Position numbers and translations under genes: made by a program. Shown one piece after another: positions 18,723-27,386 of a DNA stretch of 64,000 bases. Positions within the stretch are counted from its first letter, which is position 1. Each line of letters starts with the position of its first letter. The notes below the pieces were generated by a model, which saw only the letters and a list, made by a program, of their open reading frames with translations, had not been told where the DNA came from and did no database searches. This stretch comes from CAVVGZ01 sp963747965 (lineage in GTDB: Bacteria; Chloroflexota; Anaerolineae; Anaerolineales; Anaerolineaceae): assembly GCA_963747965.1 (NCBI GenBank), contig CAVVGZ010000007.1, positions 620,001 through 684,000 on the forward strand. The letters run 5' to 3'.

Positions 18723-19408
18723 TTACTCGAACAGATGGATTGGTTTTGATTCAATTCTTTTATAAAGTAAGTCCATGTGTTCCATGAGTACTTTCTGCCC
18801 CAGCCAGTATTCCCCGGAAATGATAGAATCCACCATCCTGCGATGGTATGACCAAACCCTGGATAAATAATCCAGGTCAGTATAAACTGCTAAACCAATA
18901 CTCTCGTAAAGGTCCCAATACGCCTCGAGAATGCCCGTCACAAATGGATTGTCCAATTTCTTATAAATCGTTAAATGAAGATTACGGTGTTCCAGGTGGG
19001 GAATTTGAACGGGGTTTCCGTTTAATTTATGACTCGCCTTTTCGAGAATTTCCAATAAAACCTGGTGATCTTGCTCCTCAAGCAAGCAGACGGATCGATA
19101 CCAGTATGCATTTTCTATTTGGATTCGCAAATCAGAATAAGACTGAAAATTGGAATCATCCAGTGCGACTGCATAGGTTACAGATTGGACAACTGCAGGT
19201 TTAAATGAATACGGCAGTAAACGAATTCCTTTCCGGGGCGCGATTCAATGATCCCAAGGGCACGAGTCACTTCCAGCTGCTCTCGCAAAGTGGCAACGCT
19301 TATGCCTAATTCATCACTCATCTCGGTGATTGACGGGATTTTTCCATTTTCCTTTGCGTGCTGGCAAAGATAACTGTACAAAGTAATTAATAGTTCATTG
19401 CTGGCCAA
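18723..19408 (-). CDS. GntR/FadR-type regulator, frame broken by one missing base
   Basis: The N-terminal piece (from 19408) is a winged helix with 'IPSITEMSDELGISVATLREQL' and 'ALGIIESRPGK'. The C-terminal piece (18723 to about 19230) is an FCD-like helical ligand domain with 'LRIQIENAYWY', 'HLTIYKKLDNPFVTGILEAYWDLYE' and 'EHMDLLYKRI'. They are one protein. In the run GGAAAGGAATT at about 19230-19232 one A is missing. GGA AAA GGA ATT would read R-P-G-K-G-I-R, as expected after a GntR wing. This is the only deletion among the frame breaks of the window and it is in a homopolymer. Placed just upstream of korAB, it is a candidate regulator of them. Confidence 0.8.
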
Positions 19409-19661
19409 TGAGGTTATCCCCGCAAAAATCCAAAAAAACCAATTATCTGATTAATCTGATTAATCATAATATATATTAATACTATAGCAAGTTTTTTGCG
19501 GATTGCAAGTATGTTTCTATAAATTTCCGGAAATTGGGAGAAATGGCAAAACCTGGGAAACGACCGCGCTGGTTGAATCCAGATATCATGCCTGACTTTT
19601 ACCTTATCAGGATCGGCGCCGTCTTTTCCGGCGGCTTTTCTTTTTATCAACTTGAACAGAT

Positions 19662-20549
19662 TTAGTAGTGTTCTATAATCTCAGTGGGTGGAGTTTCCGA
19701 AACAACCGGTTGGTTATTTGAATCCAGAGATTGGAGTTCATCCATCTTAAATTCCCTTATTCCGGTCTCGGGTATCTCTACCAAAACAGATCGTTTTAAC
19801 GGAAAGGCGTCGATTACTTTCCCTTCACCCTGTGGGGTTTTGATTATCTGATTTTTCTTGGGGAGTTCTTTTCGAGCCTCCACATAATTCTCAAACTCAT
19901 AAATCAGACAGCACCGTAATCTTCCACACATACCGGTGATTTCCGATGGGGTTAAGGAAATCCCCTGCTCTTTGGCCATACGAATGGAAATTGAGCTAAA
20001 TTCTGTAAGAAAACTGCAGCAGCAGCGTTTTTCCAATCCACATGCACCAATACCGCACAGACTTTTCGCCACATCTCTCGGGCCGATCTGCCGGAGCTCA
20101 ATCTGTGTGGAAGGATAACTCTTTTGCAGGATCCTGCGCAGAGGTTTCATATCAAGTTTCTCATCTGCTTCCTGGTTGAGCAAGATGGTTAAACGGCTGC
20201 TATCGAAACTAAATTCAGCTTCTACGAATTTAGTTCCCTCGAACTTTAATTCCGCTGATTTTTCCCTGCAAAGCGCAATTACCTCTGCCTCTTTTTGCAG
20301 CAGGTCTTGCCGCTTTTTCATATCCTCTGGGGTTGCCTTCCGGTCAATTTGTTTTAGGTTGGTTTCTTCCGGGTTCTTGATATCAATCATGGGTTGGATA
20401 ACTTTTCCAAGCTGCCACCCCCGGCTGGTTTCAACAACAACATAATCTCCTTGCTTAAGGTCCTCTATCGTACTATTAAAATGATAGACCTTACCAACCC
20501 TGGAGAACCGAATCCCCACAACTTTTATTGCATCTATTTGTGTAGTCAC
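19662..20549 (-). CDS. ricT: PSP1-domain protein, RicT/YaaT family
   Basis: 295 residues with the PSP1 core 'GDYVVVETSRGWQLGKV' and the family's cysteine cluster 'SLCGIGACGLEKRCCCSFL' followed by 'GMCGRLRCCLIYE'. In Bacillus, RicT (YaaT) forms a complex with RicA and RicF that carries Fe-S clusters and helps RNase Y mature mRNAs; that role is known for the family and is not shown here. I chose the GTG start at 20549 with AGGA six bases upstream. The C-terminal tail is acidic and probably disordered. Confidence 0.9.
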   Translation of the reverse strand: MTTQIDAIKVVGIRFSRVGKVYHFNSTIEDLKQGDYVVVETSRGWQLGKVIQPMIDIKNPEETNLKQIDRKATPEDMKKRQDLLQKEAEVIALCREKSAELKFEGTKFVEAEFSFDSSRLTILLNQEADEKLDMKPLRRILQKSYPSTQIELRQIGPRDVAKSLCGIGACGLEKRCCCSFLTEFSSISIRMAKEQGISLTPSEITGMCGRLRCCLIYEFENYVEARKELPKKNQIIKTPQGEGKVIDAFPLKRSVLVEIPETGIREFKMDELQSLDSNNQPVVSETPPTEIIEHY

Positions 20550-20610
20550 ATGATTCCTATGATCTGGTAATTACTCTTCCAATAAATCGTAAAGCAATCA
20601 TACCAGTTCT

Positions 20611-20757
20611 TTATAAAATAATTGCCGCATTTTTTAATTCAGGATAATTGACTCCAATTATTAATCGTTCATCCAGAAATTTTCGTACAGCAAGCATGCT
20701 GCACTCATTCAGGCTTGCCTGGTTATTTCCCACAAAATTTGGACCAATTAATAAGCT
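20611..20757 (-). other. Coding-like stretch of about 48 codons without a start
   Basis: On the minus strand, in the +1 frame relative to the preceding small gene, an open stretch reads S-L-L-I-G-P-N-F ... N-A-A-I-I-L and ends at TAA 20611-20613. Its codon choice looks like the neighbouring genes. No ATG, GTG or TTG of the right kind follows the AGGAG at about 20757. Either the upstream gene continues here through a one-base error, or this is a gene remnant. I cannot assign a family. Confidence 0.3.
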
Positions 20758-20758
20758 C

Positions 20759-21091
20759 CTAGAATGTAATTTCTTTCTTGATCAAATAACTCTGGACTTC
20801 TTCTTTTGCCAGCAAATACTGCTGGATCAATTCCGCATCCTCACCACGGTATCTGCGGATGGACTGCATGGCACATTGGGTACAACCTTTCATTGCCCGA
20901 AAGGCATCCGAATTGCAGGTGATGCACCCTGCCGTCCTCACCATAAACAGAACAAACGAGAGCTGCTCAAGTTCAACCGATGGATGTTCAGTTATACTTG
21001 ATACCAGGGATTGCCAGGTTTTCCCACGCAAGGATTGTAATTCCTGGATTACCCTGATTGGAAATATCATTTCTGTATCGGGATTATACAT
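20759..21091 (-). CDS. Conserved small cysteine-rich protein next to nuo genes
   Basis: 110 residues with no signal peptide. The middle carries 'RTAGCITCNSDAFRAMKGCTQCA', a CxxC plus CxxC arrangement spaced for a metal or Fe-S site, followed by a basic helix 'MQSIRRYRG'. I recall similar small proteins in Anaerolineae, but know no function. It follows nuoI by 16 bases on the same strand, so it is probably in the nuo operon and might be an assembly factor or accessory subunit (inference). Its end may be false: an open frame continues downstream (see 20611-20757). Confidence 0.7.
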   Translation of the reverse strand: MYNPDTEMIFPIRVIQELQSLRGKTWQSLVSSITEHPSVELEQLSFVLFMVRTAGCITCNSDAFRAMKGCTQCAMQSIRRYRGEDAELIQQYLLAKEEVQSYLIKKEITF

Positions 21092-21107
21092 AATCTATTA
21101 TTGTCCG

Positions 21108-21716
21108 CTAGACAGATTTTCTGGCGGCTTTTGCCGCTTCTTTTTCCGCACGGACAGCTTCCTCCCGGGCGTAATTGGTGGGACGAATTTTAGCATAATA
21201 TGAAACCGGTTTTAGCAGCTTTTCTAATCCATAGATGTGGTTTTCCAGCCGGTTATAGGAAGCAATTTCATAATCATGATCCATCCGGATTGCGTCAAAG
21301 GGGCAAAATTCCGCACAGAACCCGCAATTCATGCAGATATCCACGTCAATGTAAAATTCTGCCGGTTCTTGCACGGGTTTCCCAGTCTGAGAATCAATCT
21401 TACGTGTTATCCAGATACACTGCGGAGGACAAACCTTGGAACAGATGCCACAGGATGTGCAGCGCACTTTTCTAATGCCATCCGCTTCTTCGTATACAAG
21501 GAAAGGGATATTGCGGAATTCCTCCGGGGGAATCATTTTTTCCTCGGGATATTGAATTGTAAAGATCCCGCTGGTGCCGCTGCTCATTCTATGCTCGATA
21601 CCTTCCCTGGTGTAATATCGTTTTCCTGGATACTTAATATCTGTAATATAAGTTTGTAAAAAGCGGCTAAATGTGACCCACAGACCACGAATCATACCAG
21701 AACCATTCATCTTCAC
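21108..21716 (-). CDS. nuoI: NADH-quinone oxidoreductase subunit I, two [4Fe-4S] clusters
   Basis: TYKY subunit of complex I that passes electrons to NuoB. The 202 residues contain two ferredoxin motifs, 'CTSCGICSKVCPP' and 'CMNCGFCAEFCPFDAI', which bind two [4Fe-4S] clusters. The N-terminal amphipathic stretch 'GLWVTFSRFLQTYI' is the usual membrane-surface helix. The C-terminus ends in a charged Ala/Lys helix. It follows nuoCD by 14 bases. Hydrogenase-linked ferredoxins look alike, but the NuoCD and NuoB neighbours favour complex I. Confidence 0.88.
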   Translation of the reverse strand: MKMNGSGMIRGLWVTFSRFLQTYITDIKYPGKRYYTREGIEHRMSSGTSGIFTIQYPEEKMIPPEEFRNIPFLVYEEADGIRKVRCTSCGICSKVCPPQCIWITRKIDSQTGKPVQEPAEFYIDVDICMNCGFCAEFCPFDAIRMDHDYEIASYNRLENHIYGLEKLLKPVSYYAKIRPTNYAREEAVRAEKEAAKAARKSV

Positions 21717-21730
21717 TCCTTGTGCGTTTT

Positions 21731-23473
21731 CTACCGGTCTACTTCGCCCAATACAATATCGATGGAACCCAAAATTGTCACAGCATCTGCAATTTTTGAT
21801 CCCCGCGCCATGGGCGCCAGACTGGTCAAATTTACAAAGGATCCCGACCGGATATGATAACGGTATGGATTCGGTTTTCCATCCGAGACCACATAAAATC
21901 CCAATTCCCCTTTTGGAGATTCTATACGACCGTAGGCTTCACCTGCCGGTACCCTGACCTGGTAGGCAGGTTTCCCGGTTTGAATTTCACCATCCGGTAT
22001 ATCTCTAATTATTTGCTGTAAAATCCGCAGGCTTTGTCTCATTTCTTCAAGACGAACAAGATAGCGGTCATAAAGATCCCCATGCGTCCCGTAAGCCACA
22101 TCAAATTCGAAACGATCATATATTTCATAGGGATCAGCTCTGCGAATATCATAGGGTACACCCGATCCCCGTAAAACAGGGCCTGAGGCAGCATTATTAA
22201 TCGCATCCTCCGGCGTAAGTATTCCCACTCCTTCACATCGTAGACGGATGACTTCATTCTTGGTCAGATAGCGGTCTATCTCATCAATTTTCCTTGGAAG
22301 ACGGTCGTTAACAAGCGTTCTAATTTTTTCAAATACCCCTTCAGGAAGATCCCTGGCAACCCCACCAAATCTGTAATAGTTACACATCATACGGGAACCA
22401 GATACTGCCTCAAAAATATCCAGGATTAATTCCCTCTCCTCCATGGCATATAGCATGGGAGTAAAAAATGCACCGAGATCATTTAGCAAAAAACCGACAG
22501 ATACGATGTGGGATGCTATTCTGGTCAGTTCAGCCATCATCGTGCGAATATACATAGCACGTTCAGGGGGTTTTATGCCCATTAATTTTTCGATTGTAAG
22601 GACATAACCAAAATTGTTGCTCATCGAAGTAATATAGTCCAGGCGGTCTGTGAATGGAATATTCTGGATAAAAGTGTTTCTTTCTCCAATTTTTTCATGG
22701 TTGCGGTGCAGATATCCTAGAACCGGCTTGATATCAATGATTGTCTCCCCCTCAAGAAGCGTGACCATTCGAAAAACGCCATGGGTTGAGGGATGCTGCG
22801 GTCCAAAATTGATGATTACCTGGTCAGTCTGGATATCTGGATCATATTTTTCCTGAACCTTGCGTAAAAGTTGATATACAGATTCATCATTATCCGGTGC
22901 ATAAATATCCGGGTCAAAATTTTTTGGGTACTGCACATTTGCATGGTAAGGATTGTTGGTCTCTGACCGGACGGCTTTTCCCTCCGGCCACCTGCTCTTA
23001 AAAGGTTTTACCTGGTCCTCATAGTAGGTTTCCTTCCAGTCTTTTCGAAGTGGATGCCCAACAAAACCCTCCCAAAGCATGATACGCCGCAAATCAGGGT
23101 GGCCGGAAAATTTTATCCCCAGCAGATCCCAGGCTTCCCTTTCCTGGAACTCTGTCCCGGGATAGAGGGATGTGAGAGATGGAACAACTGCATCATCCCT
23201 TGGGCTTTGTACTTTTAATTCAAATGCGGAGCCGCCGATCGATTTGAAAAAATGATAAACAACTTCCATTTTCTCCTGAGCAAGATAGTCTACACCGGTA
23301 ACAGAAGTTAAATAATCATAGCCATACTCATCTCGAAGGACTTGAGCTACTTCTAAAAGTTGTTCCCGCTCTACCAGGAAACCTTCATAGCCTAACCGTT
23401 CATCTGGAAGGAACCACTGGGGATATTTTTGAACGATATTCTCATCAGTATTTTGGGTAATTTGCTCGGTCAA
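21731..23473 (-). CDS. nuoCD: NADH-quinone oxidoreductase, fused subunits C and D
   Basis: 580 residues. A NuoC domain (about 15-170, '[21 protein letters not shown]', '[11 protein letters not shown]') is joined to a NuoD domain (about 205-580, '[17 protein letters not shown]', '[12 protein letters not shown]', ending '[11 protein letters not shown]'). NuoD lines the quinone site. The C-terminus and the absence of the Ni-binding CxxC pairs show this is not a hydrogenase large subunit. The fusion is known from E. coli and some other groups. The start is a TTG that overlaps the nuoB stop by three to four bases, indicating translational coupling. Confidence 0.92.
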   Translation of the reverse strand: MTEQITQNTDENIVQKYPQWFLPDERLGYEGFLVEREQLLEVAQVLRDEYGYDYLTSVTGVDYLAQEKMEVVYHFFKSIGGSAFELKVQSPRDDAVVPSLTSLYPGTEFQEREAWDLLGIKFSGHPDLRRIMLWEGFVGHPLRKDWKETYYEDQVKPFKSRWPEGKAVRSETNNPYHANVQYPKNFDPDIYAPDNDESVYQLLRKVQEKYDPDIQTDQVIINFGPQHPSTHGVFRMVTLLEGETIIDIKPVLGYLHRNHEKIGERNTFIQNIPFTDRLDYITSMSNNFGYVLTIEKLMGIKPPERAMYIRTMMAELTRIASHIVSVGFLLNDLGAFFTPMLYAMEERELILDIFEAVSGSRMMCNYYRFGGVARDLPEGVFEKIRTLVNDRLPRKIDEIDRYLTKNEVIRLRCEGVGILTPEDAINNAASGPVLRGSGVPYDIRRADPYEIYDRFEFDVAYGTHGDLYDRYLVRLEEMRQSLRILQQIIRDIPDGEIQTGKPAYQVRVPAGEAYGRIESPKGELGFYVVSDGKPNPYRYHIRSGSFVNLTSLAPMARGSKIADAVTILGSIDIVLGEVDR

Positions 23474-24138
23474 GACTGTACTCCTTCCTGGTTTTCATGT
23501 TCTCCAGAACTGTCTTCTCCTTCAATGCGATGAGTTGCCTCTTTTATCAAGGCAAAGTCTCTTGGATCCATTAAATCTGGCCCTAAAACTGGAATCGGGA
23601 TTGGTTGAGTGGGGCCCTTTTTATACCAGCGGACTTCTTTCAATGACTCCTTGTCCACTTTTTTTTGCAGGGCAATTAAACCGTTCAGCAGTGATTGGGG
23701 AGTTGGCGGGCAGCCTGGTATATACACATCTACCGGGATGAATTTATCAATACCGGAAACCACATTGTACCCTTCTTTAAATGGACCACCACCGGAAGCG
23801 CAAGAGCCCATTGCGACCACATATTTATGCTCCGGCATCTGGTTATAGAGACGGACAATCAAAGGGACCATTTTTTTCGTAACGGTGCCAGCAACAATCA
23901 TTACATCCGCTTGCCGGGGGCTAGGCCGCATGACTTCCATGCCAAAACGAGAAAAGTCAAACCTGGCTGCAGCTGTGGCTATCATTTCAAATGCACAACA
24001 AGCCAATCCAAATGTCATTGGCCAGAGTGAATTGCGCCTGCTCCAATTGTAAATCCGGTCAAGTGTAGTAAGGGCAACTGCATTTTCCAATTCTGGGGGA
24101 ATATTTTTGCCGGGGGAATTTAATTCCTCATAACTCAT
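23470..24138 (-). CDS. nuoB: NADH-quinone oxidoreductase subunit B (cluster N2)
   Basis: The subunit that carries the terminal Fe-S cluster N2 next to the quinone site. The motifs '[10 protein letters not shown]', '[10 protein letters not shown]' and '[16 protein letters not shown]' supply the four cysteines. I set the start at ATG 24138 (222 residues), preceded by AGAGAG; a longer frame upstream has no homology. It heads the cluster nuoB-nuoCD-nuoI. No nuoA, H or J-N is in the window, so the membrane arm must be encoded elsewhere, or this module docks with another complex. Confidence 0.92.
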   Translation of the reverse strand: MSYEELNSPGKNIPPELENAVALTTLDRIYNWSRRNSLWPMTFGLACCAFEMIATAAARFDFSRFGMEVMRPSPRQADVMIVAGTVTKKMVPLIVRLYNQMPEHKYVVAMGSCASGGGPFKEGYNVVSGIDKFIPVDVYIPGCPPTPQSLLNGLIALQKKVDKESLKEVRWYKKGPTQPIPIPVLGPDLMDPRDFALIKEATHRIEGEDSSGEHENQEGVQS

Positions 24139-24254
24139 TGCCGATCTCTCTTTCCGGGAATAATACACAGATTTTTGAAAAGGTACATTCCGACAATATA
24201 AGATATACAATATTCATTGTATCATCTCGATTTTGCTTGTCAAGCAGAATATTT

Positions 24255-24278
24255 AATTAAATAATTATTTATTTAATT
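24255..24278. promoter_or_regulatory. Perfect AT-rich palindrome between nuoB and a divergent regulator
   Basis: AATTAAATAA (24255-24264) and TTATTTAATT (24269-24278) are perfect inverted copies separated by four bases. A TATAAT sits at 24281-24286, eight bases before the regulator ATG. The position between a winged-helix regulator and nuoB suggests the regulator's own operator, controlling both directions. AT-rich DNA forms such dyads by chance more often, so this is only a candidate. Confidence 0.5.
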
Positions 24279-24293
24279 GATATAATTAATTCC

Positions 24294-24921
24294 ATGAAAG
24301 AATCCACGGAGAATTTAATCTATGCCAGCTTGATAAAATTCCGTATTGTGACCGTGAATGGCCTCTCCCATACCATCGGAAGGACAAAACCGGATATCCA
24401 TTACCATTTACAAAAAATGCTGAAAAGCGAGGTAATTGAAATAATCAAGGGAGACATTCCATCTGTCAGATATCGCGGCAGACCGGAATTAAAGTACAAA
24501 CTTTCCGCCAAAAGAACAGCAAGCAATTATTCTGAACTTTGTGACCTCCTGCTCAGTCTCTCTATGCAAGCATCCAAAAAAGAAGCACTTCTCATGAACC
24601 TGGCAAAAATGATGATCCCTGCCCCTTATCCGGTCGCAAATTTTACCAGGACGTTAAACTTACCTCATGGTCGAACTGAACAAACGGGCGTACTTAGCCC
24701 GTTGGGAAGCCCATAAAAACGGTCCGGTTATTATGTTTTCAGGTTGTCCATACCTGTCATTAATTGAGAAACACCCCGAATTATGTTTTTTGGACACAAT
24801 GATTTTAAGTAATTACCTAAATTGTTCTGCAAAGCAGATAGGAATAATTGACTCCTCATTAAAGTCACCGTCAGAATGTGTATTTGTACTTGAGAAAACC
24901 CGAACATTGGCAGTGAAATAA
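24294..24921 (+). CDS. SufR-like (COG2345) winged-helix regulator, frame broken by one extra base
   Basis: The N-terminal part is a winged helix ('NGLSHTIGRTKPDIHYHLQKM', then the 'RYRGRPELKYKLS' wing). Near 24660 one extra base must be skipped, after which the protein continues 'MVELNKRAYLARWEAHKNGP', 'GCPYLSLIEKHPELC' and 'SECVFVLEKT'. That cysteine pattern (C-P-Y, then L-C, then C-x-F) is the Fe-S-binding C-terminus of the COG2345/SufR group. I infer an Fe-S or redox sensing repressor. Divergent placement from nuoB, across a palindrome, suggests it controls the nuo genes. The junction bases AACTTACC look like a T insertion. Confidence 0.72.
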
Positions 24922-25031
24922 TCAGCTTGGCTTTTCTGACCTTAACCGCCCAAGTACGAGCCCGATTTCAAAATGGCAGTAGGAAATTGAACAGAATCCT
25001 CGTTAACGCTCATTTTTAATCTTTCTAAGGT

Positions 25032-25073
25032 ACTTCCTGAAAGAATTTCCCCCCCTTATTTCAGGAAGTTTTC
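25032..25073 (+). terminator. Stem-loop terminator between convergent genes
   Basis: ACTTCCTGAAA (25032-25042) and TTTCAGGAAGT (25059-25069) form a perfect 11-bp stem with a C-rich loop, followed by TTT on the plus strand. It lies between the regulator (+) and glmS (-) and may stop transcription from both sides. Confidence 0.7.
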
Positions 25074-25098
25074 GCTTAAAAATCATACCTGTAGGGGT

Positions 25099-26940
25099 TT
25101 ATTCGACAGTTACGCTCTTTGCAAGGTTCCTGGGTTGATCAACATCCAGACCGCGCAATGACGCAATATGATATGCCAGCATCTGTAGTGGTATTGTTGT
25201 TGTTACAGGACTAAACAGCCAGGGTGACTCTGGAACCCATAATACATTGTCTGCCAGCTCTGCAATCTTCGTATCACCATCCGTGGCAACCACAACCACC
25301 TTCCCGCCGCGGGCTTTTGCCTGTTCAATCTGGCTGATCATTTTGTCATACCAGAGATCTTTGGTAGCAATCGCAATTACCGGCATATCCTCATCTACGA
25401 GTGAAATAGGCCCATGTTTCATTTCCCCTGCCGGATAAGCCTCTGCATGGATATATGAAATCTCCTTTAATTTCAGGGCACCCTCATAGGCTATCGGCAT
25501 ATTAATCCCGCGTCCAAGGTAAAGCGCATTCCGTGAATCTTTCAGTTGATGTGCCACCTCCAAAACGGCATTTTCCCGCTCCAGGCAGATCCCGGCCAGA
25601 TTGGGGATCAACCGCAAATCCGCGACAAGTGAATACCTTTCCTGCTCCGATAAATTACCACGCAAATCCGCCAGAAGAATCGCAAGCATATATAAATCTA
25701 CAAGCGGGGCGGTAAATGCCTTTGTCGTTGCGACTCCAATTTCTGGCCCGGTCTGCATGGAGATATAGCCATCTGCCAGGCGCATTGCCTGGGAACCAAT
25801 TACATTCACTATGGACCAAAGTACAGCTCCTTTATTGCGCCCTTCTTCCATGGCAGCGAGCGTATCTGCAGTTTCTCCGGATTGGCTGATCGCTAAAACC
25901 ACAGTGTTCTTATCCACAATTGGATTGCGATATCGAAATTCTGAAGCAATATCCACTTCGACCGGAATGCGGGCTATCTTTTCGATATAAAATTTGCCTA
26001 CCATGCTTACATAAGCTGCACTTCCACAAGCAGTGATATATATCCGATTAATCCGTCTGGCAAGCTCTGGTGTAAGATTTAATTGGGGTAAGCGGACGCG
26101 CCCGTTTTCAAAATCTACTCGTCCGGCAAGAGTATCTGTTAGAGATCGCACCTGTTCGTGAATTTCTTTTTGCATAAAATGGCGGTATTCCCCTTTTTCC
26201 GCTGATACAGGATCCCAAGAAATGGTATGTATCCGATAGTTTACAGGTTTTCCTTCCAGGGTCTTTACCTGAAGCCCTCCTTTTGTGACAATTGCCATTT
26301 GCCGGGACTCCAAGAAGGCCATTTTTTGAGTATGTTCCAAAATAGCCGGGATATCCGAGGCAATAAACATTTCACCTTCCCCGAAACCAACCACCACCCC
26401 ACCTGCATTTCCTATTCTGGCAGCAATTATCTTGTCCATTTCCAGCGTAGACATCACCACAATTCCATGAGCACCTTTTAATAGGGTTAAGGTTTTTTGC
26501 ACTGCTTCTTCCAGGGAATTCCCAATATTTAGGAATTTTTCAATCAAATGAACAATTGTCTCCGTATCTGTTTCCGATTTAAATTCCACACCTTCAGATA
26601 CAAGTTCGTCCTTGAGTTCGATAAAATTTTCAACAATCCCATTATGGACAACAACGACATTACCGGTTGCACCCAGGTGGGGATGGGCATTTTTCGCACT
26701 TGGTTCACCATGAGTCGCCCAGCGGGTGTGGCCAATCCCCATATTGCCCTTAATCGGCTGCTGGCAAACCAATTCTTCAAGGTTCCGGAGTTTCCCGGCA
26801 TCCCGGCGAATTTCAATATGATCATTGTCAATAACAGCCATCCCTGCCGAATCATAACCCCGGTATTCCAACCTTTTTAATCCATTCAGAATAATTGGGG
26901 TAGCATTCCGGTTTCCAATATATCCTACAATCCCGCACAT
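25099..26940 (-). CDS. glmS: Glutamine--fructose-6-phosphate aminotransferase (isomerising)
   Basis: First step of amino-sugar synthesis: fructose 6-phosphate + glutamine to glucosamine 6-phosphate + glutamate, feeding peptidoglycan. The 613 residues begin with the class II amidotransferase (Cys2, 'MCGIVGYIGNRN', 'RLEYRGYDSAG', 'IGHTRWATHGEPS') and continue with two SIS domains (about 290-430 and 460-600; 'AISQSGETADTLAAM', 'HAEAYPAGEMKHGPISLVD'). The C-terminus 'DVDQPRNLAKSVTVE' is canonical. GGAGG precedes the ATG. The leader contains a glmS ribozyme (27060-27221), so glucosamine 6-phosphate most likely triggers self-cleavage of this mRNA. Confidence 0.96.
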   Translation of the reverse strand: MCGIVGYIGNRNATPIILNGLKRLEYRGYDSAGMAVIDNDHIEIRRDAGKLRNLEELVCQQPIKGNMGIGHTRWATHGEPSAKNAHPHLGATGNVVVVHNGIVENFIELKDELVSEGVEFKSETDTETIVHLIEKFLNIGNSLEEAVQKTLTLLKGAHGIVVMSTLEMDKIIAARIGNAGGVVVGFGEGEMFIASDIPAILEHTQKMAFLESRQMAIVTKGGLQVKTLEGKPVNYRIHTISWDPVSAEKGEYRHFMQKEIHEQVRSLTDTLAGRVDFENGRVRLPQLNLTPELARRINRIYITACGSAAYVSMVGKFYIEKIARIPVEVDIASEFRYRNPIVDKNTVVLAISQSGETADTLAAMEEGRNKGAVLWSIVNVIGSQAMRLADGYISMQTGPEIGVATTKAFTAPLVDLYMLAILLADLRGNLSEQERYSLVADLRLIPNLAGICLERENAVLEVAHQLKDSRNALYLGRGINMPIAYEGALKLKEISYIHAEAYPAGEMKHGPISLVDEDMPVIAIATKDLWYDKMISQIEQAKARGGKVVVVATDGDTKIAELADNVLWVPESPWLFSPVTTTIPLQMLAYHIASLRGLDVDQPRNLAKSVTVE

Positions 26941-27059
26941 TGATCAAACCTCCAATTTAAAATAGTATTCATTGCCGACAAAAAAACCTTAAATTGTTAC
27001 GACAAACCCGGTCTTCTGCCTGCCAATCCATGTCAATATCGATGTATTATTTAGGATAG

Positions 27060-27221
27060 AATCAGATATGTTATATCTAAAGGGCATCCGCTGATCTCTC
27101 GATTTTCCCGTTTGGTGGTTTATTTAATAACCCACACGGTTAACTTCACGTTGAAGTGAAGAACCCTTCTCCTCGTCATTCCTGATGCAATAGACCCCCC
27201 AGCTTCAGAAATCATGCGCTA
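27060..27221 (-). ncRNA. glmS ribozyme (glucosamine-6-phosphate-activated) in the glmS leader
   Basis: Read on the minus strand, the leader contains the family's fixed blocks in the right order. The cleavage-site block A-GCGC comes first (A at 27220, G at 27219). TGACGAGG follows at 27178-27171, and GCGGATGCC is within 27092-27083. Pairings fit the known fold. TTTCTGA pairs with TCAGGAA just before TGACGAGG (P2). AAGGG pairs with CCCTT (P3). TGAT after GCGCA pairs with ATCA before GCGG, replacing the CGAA/UUCG pair I recall from Bacillus subtilis, which is a compensatory change. AGATAT-AAC-ATATCT (27078-27064) makes the P4 hairpin. The stretch between TGACGAGG and ATCAGCGG is expanded and holds an extra hairpin CTTCAC/GTGAAG. 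glmS starts about 120 bases downstream. Confidence 0.87.
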
Positions 27222-27274
27222 ATTCATCCCAGTTGTTTATCGTTCGATAGATCTACCTCCTTCTTATGATTTGC

Positions 27275-27305
27275 ATTATAACCGAATATTTTAATTAGAT
27301 ATCAA
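27275..27305 (-). promoter_or_regulatory. Probable promoter of the ribozyme-glmS transcript
   Basis: On the minus strand TATAAT (27280-27275) lies 55 bases before the ribozyme cleavage site, with TTGATA (27305-27300) as a possible -35 box. The spacer of 19 bases is longer than ideal. This is the only good -10 box upstream of the ribozyme. Confidence 0.45.
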
Positions 27306-27308
27306 TTG

Positions 27309-27314
27309 TATAAT
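27309..27314 (+). promoter_or_regulatory. Probable -10 box for the rhodanese gene
   Basis: TATAAT at 27309-27314 on the plus strand, about 73 bases before the chosen start at 27387. No clear -35 box. It lies back to back with the glmS promoter. Start of transcription near 27321 would leave the upstream in-frame TTG (27306) untranscribed and so supports the ATG at 27387. Confidence 0.4.
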
Positions 27315-27386
27315 ATGCCAATATCCATTAAAATAATAGGGATAAATAATTACTGTAATACTCTAGTTATAAGGATCTATATATCT

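Noticed and set aside
21731..23473. [NiFe] hydrogenase or formate hydrogenlyase large subunit
   Set aside because: The NuoD part lacks the N- and C-terminal CxxC pairs that bind nickel and ends in the complex I form DIVLGEVDR.
24281..24286. TATAAT as proof that the regulator mRNA is leaderless
   Set aside because: The box lies only eight bases before the ATG, but in such AT-rich DNA a TATAAT match can arise by chance; transcription start mapping would be needed.
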